DNA from: UBA1181 sp963648205 | Lineage (GTDB): Bacteria > Bacteroidota > Bacteroidia > Bacteroidales > Paludibacteraceae | Direction: 5' to 3' | Length of the DNA: 64,000 bases | Assembly: GCA_963648205.1 (NCBI GenBank) | Contig: CAVJCT010000038.1 | Location: 6,482-70,481, forward strand | In this document: positions 59,839 to 64,000 of the stretch, piece after piece | Position numbering within the stretch: the stretch's first letter is position 1 | Layout of the letters: every line of letters begins with the position of its first letter | The notes under the pieces: model-generated | Told to the model about the DNA's origin: nothing | The model's database searches: none | What the model saw: the letters and a program-made list of their open reading frames with translations, nothing else | Translations under genes and position numbers: made by a program

Positions 59839-62310
59839 CTATTCGCTCACGTCCGATTTTTTCTTCTTCGTGGCAGTGGTTTTTGTTGTTTTCTTAGTCG
59901 TTGTAGTGCTTTTCTTGGTCGTTGCCTTCTTTTTCGTTTCTGTAGATGCCTCCTTGGTAGCACTCTTTGTCGTTGCCGTTTTGGCTTTAGAGGTCGATCG
60001 TGAACGTTTAGGCTCTTTCACGCCTTGTTTCTCGATTATCTCTTTGCACTCTTCAGCGGTCAACGCTTTAGGGTCGACATCTTTCGGCAGTTTGTAGTTT
60101 GCCCCATTGAAGGTGAGGTATGGTCCGAAACGGCCGTTGCACACCTCAATTCCTTCTGCCTCGAAAGTTTTTATGTATTTGTTGGCATCACGTTCACGCT
60201 TCTCCTTGATCAGTTCGATAGCACGTTCTGCCGTGATAGTCATCGGGTCATCGTCTTTCTTCAGAGAGACATACTTAGAATCGTGTTTGATGTAAGCACC
60301 AAAACGACCATCGGCAACAGTCATCGTTTTGCCTTCAAACTCACCCAAATCTCTTGGCAATTTGAAGAGATCCATCACCTCCTCAAAAGTTACCGTTTCG
60401 ATCGACTGATTTTTGCGCAATGGCGAGAATCTCGGTTTCTCTTCGTCCTCTGCCGTACCGATCTGAGCAACTGGTCCGAAGCGACCAATCTTCACAAACA
60501 CTGGCTTTCCACTGACTGGGTCGACACCCACCTGACGCTCGCCCACCTTTCGGTCGGAGTTGTGTTCGGCATTCTCCACCGTTGGATGGAAGGTCTTGTA
60601 GAAAGAATCGATGGAGGCTGTCCACTCCTCTTTTCCCTCTGCCACCTCATCGAATGTCTTCTCTACATTCGCGGTGAAATTATAGTCTAAGATATCTGGG
60701 AAATACTCCTTCAAGAAATCATTCACCACAATTCCTGTGTCTGTAGGGAACAGTTTTGCATGCTCTTGATTGACATTCTCCGTCTTGATTTCGTCTTTTA
60801 TCTCATTATTACAAAGCGTAACCACATTGTAGTTGCGAGCAGTTCCTTCACGATCTTCTTTCACCACATAGCCACGATTCTGAATCGTCGAGATCGTAGT
60901 GGCGTAGGTTGAAGGTCGTCCGATACCCAACTCCTCCAATTTATGTACCAAACTGGCTTCTGTGTAGCGAGGTGGACGTTGCGTGAAACGCTCGCAAGCC
61001 TCGATAGAACTTACTTCCGTCAGTTTATCTCCAACAGCGATTGGAGGCAAGAGTTTTTGGTTATCCTTGGTGTCTTCATCTTCAGTCGACTCCATATAAA
61101 CCTTGAGGAAACCATCGAACAAAAGCACCTCACCTTCGGTAACGAATTTTCTATCGTCTCCACTGACAGAGACGGTGATGATGGTCTTTTCCAGCTCAGC
61201 ATCTGCCATTTGAGAGGCGATAGTACGTTTCCAAATCAACTCGTACAATCTCTTCTCCTGTGCCGTACCCTCGATCTCGTGGTTGTTGAGGTAGGTTGGA
61301 CGGATGGCTTCGTGCGCCTCCTGTGCGCCTTTCGACTTCGTTTGGAACTGGCGAGTGTGAAGATATTTTTCACCTGCCATATCTATGATTTCCGTCTTTG
61401 CTGCGCCTAATGCCAAAGTAGACAAATTGACGGAGTCGGTACGCATGTAAGTGATCTTTCCAGATTCGTAGAGACGCTGAGCCACCATCATAGTCTGCGA
61501 CACCGAGAAGCCCAACTTACGAGAAGCCTCTTGTTGCAAGGTTGACGTAGTGAACGGAGGTGCCGGACTACGTTTTGTAGGTTTTTTCTCAACAGCATCG
61601 ACAGTGAAAGTGGCGTTTTTACAAAGTTCCAAGAAAGAAAGAGCCTCTTCTTTGGTTTTCAAGCGAGTAGCCAAATCGGCGCCCATCTCTGTAATCTTTC
61701 CATTTTTATCTTTCACACGGAAGATGGCACGAACACGGTAGGACGATTCAGGGACAAAATGTTGAATCTCCCTTTCACGATCTACGATAAGACGAACGGT
61801 AACCGACTGCACACGACCTGCCGAGAGCGAAGGTTTAACCTTACGCCAAAGGATAGGTGAAAGTTCGAAACCCACGATACGGTCGAGCACACGACGCGCC
61901 TGTTGAGCGCACACAAGGTTATTATCGATTTCGCGAGGATTCTCGATAGCGTGCAGAATAGCATTTTTGGTAATTTCATGGAAAACGATACGACGAGTAT
62001 GTTCCTTATCCAAGCCCAACACCTCATAAAGATGCCAAGCGATAGCCTCTCCCTCGCGGTCCTCATCGGATGCGAGCCAAACCATCTCAGCACCCTTAGC
62101 CTGCTTTTTAAGTTCAGCCACAATCTCTTTCTTGTCGCTCGGCACCTCATAGTCTGGTGCGAAATGATTTGCAATGTCAACGCCAATCCCCTTTTTCTTC
62201 AAATCGCGGATATGACCGAAGCTCGACATTACCTTATAATCACTCCCCAAGAATTTCTCAATAGTCTTAGCCTTTGCAGGAGACTCTACTATAACCAAAT
62301 TTTTTTGCAT
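59839..62310 (-). CDS. topA: DNA topoisomerase I
   Basis: An 823-aa type IA topoisomerase. The Toprim domain (about 1-125) has VESPAKAKTIEKFL and ASDEDREGEAIAWH; the cleavage tyrosine is Y288 in ITYMRTDSVNLS. The C-terminus has repeated FGPY/FGAYIKH-type units (GRFGAYIKHDSKYVSLKK, GRFGPYLTFNG) in place of zinc ribbons, then a Lys/Thr-rich tail (about residues 765-818). It relaxes negative supercoils. ATG 62310 (MQKNLVIVESPAKAK) is the conserved start; the upstream ATG at 62349 adds an unconserved 13 residues. Confidence 0.95.
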   Translation of the reverse strand: MQKNLVIVESPAKAKTIEKFLGSDYKVMSSFGHIRDLKKKGIGVDIANHFAPDYEVPSDKKEIVAELKKQAKGAEMVWLASDEDREGEAIAWHLYEVLGLDKEHTRRIVFHEITKNAILHAIENPREIDNNLVCAQQARRVLDRIVGFELSPILWRKVKPSLSAGRVQSVTVRLIVDREREIQHFVPESSYRVRAIFRVKDKNGKITEMGADLATRLKTKEEALSFLELCKNATFTVDAVEKKPTKRSPAPPFTTSTLQQEASRKLGFSVSQTMMVAQRLYESGKITYMRTDSVNLSTLALGAAKTEIIDMAGEKYLHTRQFQTKSKGAQEAHEAIRPTYLNNHEIEGTAQEKRLYELIWKRTIASQMADAELEKTIITVSVSGDDRKFVTEGEVLLFDGFLKVYMESTEDEDTKDNQKLLPPIAVGDKLTEVSSIEACERFTQRPPRYTEASLVHKLEELGIGRPSTYATTISTIQNRGYVVKEDREGTARNYNVVTLCNNEIKDEIKTENVNQEHAKLFPTDTGIVVNDFLKEYFPDILDYNFTANVEKTFDEVAEGKEEWTASIDSFYKTFHPTVENAEHNSDRKVGERQVGVDPVSGKPVFVKIGRFGPVAQIGTAEDEEKPRFSPLRKNQSIETVTFEEVMDLFKLPRDLGEFEGKTMTVADGRFGAYIKHDSKYVSLKKDDDPMTITAERAIELIKEKRERDANKYIKTFEAEGIEVCNGRFGPYLTFNGANYKLPKDVDPKALTAEECKEIIEKQGVKEPKRSRSTSKAKTATTKSATKEASTETKKKATTKKSTTTTKKTTKTTATKKKKSDVSE

Positions 62311-62402
62311 GTTCGTCACCGATATCGTAATCGTCTGCAAAGTAAACAAAAAAAAGCCACACTATAAAAAGAGAATTGTTTTTCAGAAAGAAAATACTCT
62401 TT

Positions 62403-63680
62403 CTATTGTTTCAAACAGCCAATCGGAACAACATAAACACCATCTTCTCTCCGAAGAGCATACCTTGAAGTTCCAGTCAGAACCATCAAGAAAGAAGGTT
62501 CTTGCATTTTTTCAGAATCAATCTTTGCAGCCAATGCCTTTAAGTTTTTTGCGCCTTCCTCTATGTTTTTATCTCCACCCAACTTCACTTCTATCAGTCC
62601 ATATTTCCCATTATGAAGATGAATCACAGCATCACATTCCAGTCCTGTTTTATCTCTGTAATGGTAAACATCTCCCTCGATAGCCTCTGCATAAACTCGT
62701 AAGTCTCTGATACACAAGGACTCGAAGAACAATCCCATTGTATTGAGATCGTTTATTAAATCCTGTGGACCAACACCCAAAGCTGCCACACCGATGGATG
62801 GATCCGAAAAATATCGAGTTTCAGATGTTCGAATAGCGGTTTTACTTCGCAAATTCGGATTCCATGCAGGCGAATCTTCTATCACGAAAATTTTCTTCAG
62901 AGCATCAATGTAAGACGATATCGTTCCCTGACTGGGTTTCTCAGCCTCATTCAGCTCTATATCGGCACAAATCGTGCTCATTGGAATCTGAGCGCACTGA
63001 TTTCTCGCCAACGAACGCAATATGCGTTTGGCTCTGTCAGTATCTCTTTTGACATCATCCACCCGCGACAAATCGGAGTTTACCACTGCCTCATAATATC
63101 TTTTTGCCATATCCAAAGAGACGTCTTCATCGACGAGTGTCGACTGAGGCCAACCTCCACGACATATCACATAGGCGATTTTATCAATGTTTAAAGCATT
63201 AGTGGAAAATATATCAGTGTCCTTGTTTTCAAACAAGTCTTTCAGACTCACTTCTCCATTCGACTCGCCCGACTCGAACAGACTCATTGTCCGCATCATC
63301 AACCAGGCAAATCTTCCCGTTCCACTATGATGTATCTTGCTGATATCCGCAGGCACAGCAGAACCTGTAAAGATGAATTGCCCCATTTCCCCTCTATGAT
63401 CCACCTCAAAACGAGCTGCATCCCATAATTGAGGAGCCAACTGCCACTCATCCACCAATCGTGGAGTATCACCAATCAACAACTTTTTCGGTGATAAACT
63501 TGCCAACTCTATATTTTGGTCAATTATCTCAGGGTCATCCATATAGACGATACTCTTAGCCTGTTGCTCAGCTGTTGTCGTTTTTCCACACCATTTAGGA
63601 CCTTGAATCAACACCGCTCCAACGCTTCGCAAACACCTTTTCAATATCTCATCTGCTATCCTTGCCTTATAAGTCTTCAT
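62403..63680 (-). CDS. AAA ATPase with DUF4143 C-terminal domain
   Basis: A 425-aa P-loop protein. Walker A is GPKWCGKTTTA near residue 30, IFTGSAVP matches the sensor strand, and the C-terminal part (about 195-395) resembles DUF4143, with YRDKTGLECDAVIHL...YGLIEVKLGG, a nuclease-like D-x-n-ExK pattern. Such genes are numerous and patchy in Bacteroidota and of unknown role. ATG 63680 (MKTYKARIADEILK) lies 18 bp after a clear -7 element; the upstream ATG at 63719 would lie before the transcription start. Four tandem repeats precede the promoter. Confidence 0.87.
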   Translation of the reverse strand: MKTYKARIADEILKRCLRSVGAVLIQGPKWCGKTTTAEQQAKSIVYMDDPEIIDQNIELASLSPKKLLIGDTPRLVDEWQLAPQLWDAARFEVDHRGEMGQFIFTGSAVPADISKIHHSGTGRFAWLMMRTMSLFESGESNGEVSLKDLFENKDTDIFSTNALNIDKIAYVICRGGWPQSTLVDEDVSLDMAKRYYEAVVNSDLSRVDDVKRDTDRAKRILRSLARNQCAQIPMSTICADIELNEAEKPSQGTISSYIDALKKIFVIEDSPAWNPNLRSKTAIRTSETRYFSDPSIGVAALGVGPQDLINDLNTMGLFFESLCIRDLRVYAEAIEGDVYHYRDKTGLECDAVIHLHNGKYGLIEVKLGGDKNIEEGAKNLKALAAKIDSEKMQEPSFLMVLTGTSRYALRREDGVYVVPIGCLKQ

Positions 63681-63697
63681 AGGAAATCTTTTTCTTG

Positions 63698-63728
63698 CAA
63701 ATATACTGATTATCAACAAATAAACAAA
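63698..63728 (-). promoter_or_regulatory. Promoter of the AAA/DUF4143 gene
   Basis: On the minus strand TTTG (63728-63725), a 19-bp spacer and TATATTTG (63705-63698) match the Bacteroidota consensus exactly. The predicted leader is short, under 20 nt. Confidence 0.75.
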
Positions 63729-63730
63729 TC

Positions 63731-63822
63731 CATTGTGTAAGTTGGACCATTTTCATTGTGTGAGTTGGCTGAATTTCATTGTGTGAGTTGGACCGATTTT
63801 GTTGTGCAAGTTGGCATTTTTT
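63731..63822. repeat. Four tandem 23-bp repeats upstream of the AAA/DUF4143 promoter
   Basis: Units start at 63731, 63754, 63777 and 63800, each 23 bp. The conserved plus-strand core is TTGTG(T/C)(A/G)AGTTGG followed by a variable A/T-rich segment; the fourth unit is the most diverged. The array ends 2 bp from the TTTG box, on the upstream side of the promoter. It looks like a protein-binding array. Confidence 0.8.
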
Positions 63823-63851
63823 CCAATCAAGATAGCGCAAGACCACAAGAA

Positions 63852-63881
63852 AAAACGCCTCACATTTCTGCGAGGCGTTTT
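63852..63881 (-). terminator. Terminator upstream of the tandem repeats
   Basis: AAAACGCCTC (63852-63861) and GAGGCGTTTT (63872-63881) form a 10-bp stem with a 10-nt loop. On the minus strand the stem runs into TTTTTTC, so it would end a minus-strand transcript coming from beyond the window. Confidence 0.75.
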
Positions 63882-63955
63882 CCATTAGACTTAAAAGAAC
63901 TTTTACTTAACCCAACTTTGCAATTTTCAACTTTAAGTTCAACCTTATCAGCGAT

Positions 63956-64000
63956 TTAGCGTTGACCGTTTTGTTTACTGTGTACTACAAAGTTGGATTT
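63956..64000 (-). CDS. Possible C-terminal end of an unidentified minus-strand gene (partial)
   Basis: In the only reading frame of this strand that stays open from the window edge, 14 codons (KSNFVVHSKQNGQR) are followed by TAA at 63958-63956, and a minus-strand terminator lies about 75 bp further on at 63852-63881. This is consistent with the end of a gene, but the peptide is too short to identify. The stretch 63823-63955 between it and the repeats contains only the terminator. Confidence 0.3.
   Translation of the reverse strand, partial: KSNFVVHSKQNGQR

Noticed and set aside
60025..60690. 221-codon plus-strand open frame opposite topA
   Set aside because: Antisense shadow of the conserved topoisomerase C-terminal repeats.
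62350..62402. Search for a second copy of the tandem repeat downstream of the AAA/DUF4143 gene
   Set aside because: No CCAACT-CACAA core is present there; only a weak 6-bp AGAAAG/CTTTCT hairpin was found, too weak to list.
63731..63822. Tandem repeats considered as a CRISPR array
   Set aside because: The period is 23 bp with no unique spacers, the units are diverged, and no cas gene is present in the window.

Overview
The window is a contiguous piece of a Bacteroidota chromosome, most likely order Bacteroidales. Evidence: recurrent TAnnTTTG (-7) promoter elements, some with TTTG 18-19 bp upstream; an absence of strong Shine-Dalgarno sites; a TonB-dependent receptor; C-terminal T9SS-type sorting domains on secreted proteins; RprX/RprY-like regulators; and several Bacteroidota-restricted families (DUF4230, trifunctional MMPL/acyltransferase/methyltransferase). 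I cannot name the genus. No rRNA, tRNA, CRISPR array, prophage or intact insertion sequence was seen.

Layout. 1-5014 (+): end of psd, then pssA, sppA and a two-component system. 5096-7100 (-): punA and lpxK, converging on a shared terminator. 7262-12651 (+): rimP-nusA-infB-cvpA translation/transcription operon, preceded by a promoter and a terminator-like leader hairpin. 12688-14256: an ATPase gene bracketed by two copies of one palindrome. 14375-17473 (+): AddB-like nuclease. 17582-32893 (-): core genes including rpoN, a transporter/receptor pair, ftsH, rsfS, argH, a histidine kinase, rsgA, frr and a WG-repeat protein. 33010-34182: fic gene bracketed by two related palindromes. 34189-35516 (-): lrgA/lrgB and a 58-aa membrane protein.

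35625-49435 (-): the most notable region, a 15-gene, roughly 14-kb tightly packed operon resembling an aryl-polyene (APE)/flexirubin-type type II fatty-acid/polyketide cluster. It encodes an ACP, two complete ketosynthases, a chain-length-factor-like ketosynthase, a half-length ketosynthase homologue without nucleophile, two hotdog dehydratase-like proteins, a methyltransferase, an LpxL-like acyltransferase, a GT2 glycosyltransferase, a small EamA/SMR-like transporter, two DUF4230 proteins and the trifunctional MMPL exporter fusion. No ammonia lyase, dedicated ketoreductase or LolA-like carrier is present in the window. A PaaK-like ligase and a second acyltransferase lie 6-8 kb away and might contribute.

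49574-52381 (+): three consecutive FKBP-type isomerases and an Lrp/AsnC regulator. 52505-54991 (-): a T9SS-type pectate lyase-like protein, a small T9SS-type protein and a 50-aa exported peptide. 55152-62310 (-): acyltransferase, PaaK-like ligase, esterase, pepT and topA. 62403-64000: an AAA/DUF4143 ATPase with a well-formed promoter directly preceded by four 23-bp tandem repeats, then the possible end of another minus-strand gene.

The three accessory genes (two ATPases, fic) each carry their own private repeat or palindrome at the promoter, and two of them carry a related copy at the other end. That pattern and the unusual set of ketosynthase and dehydratase variants are the main things worth following up.
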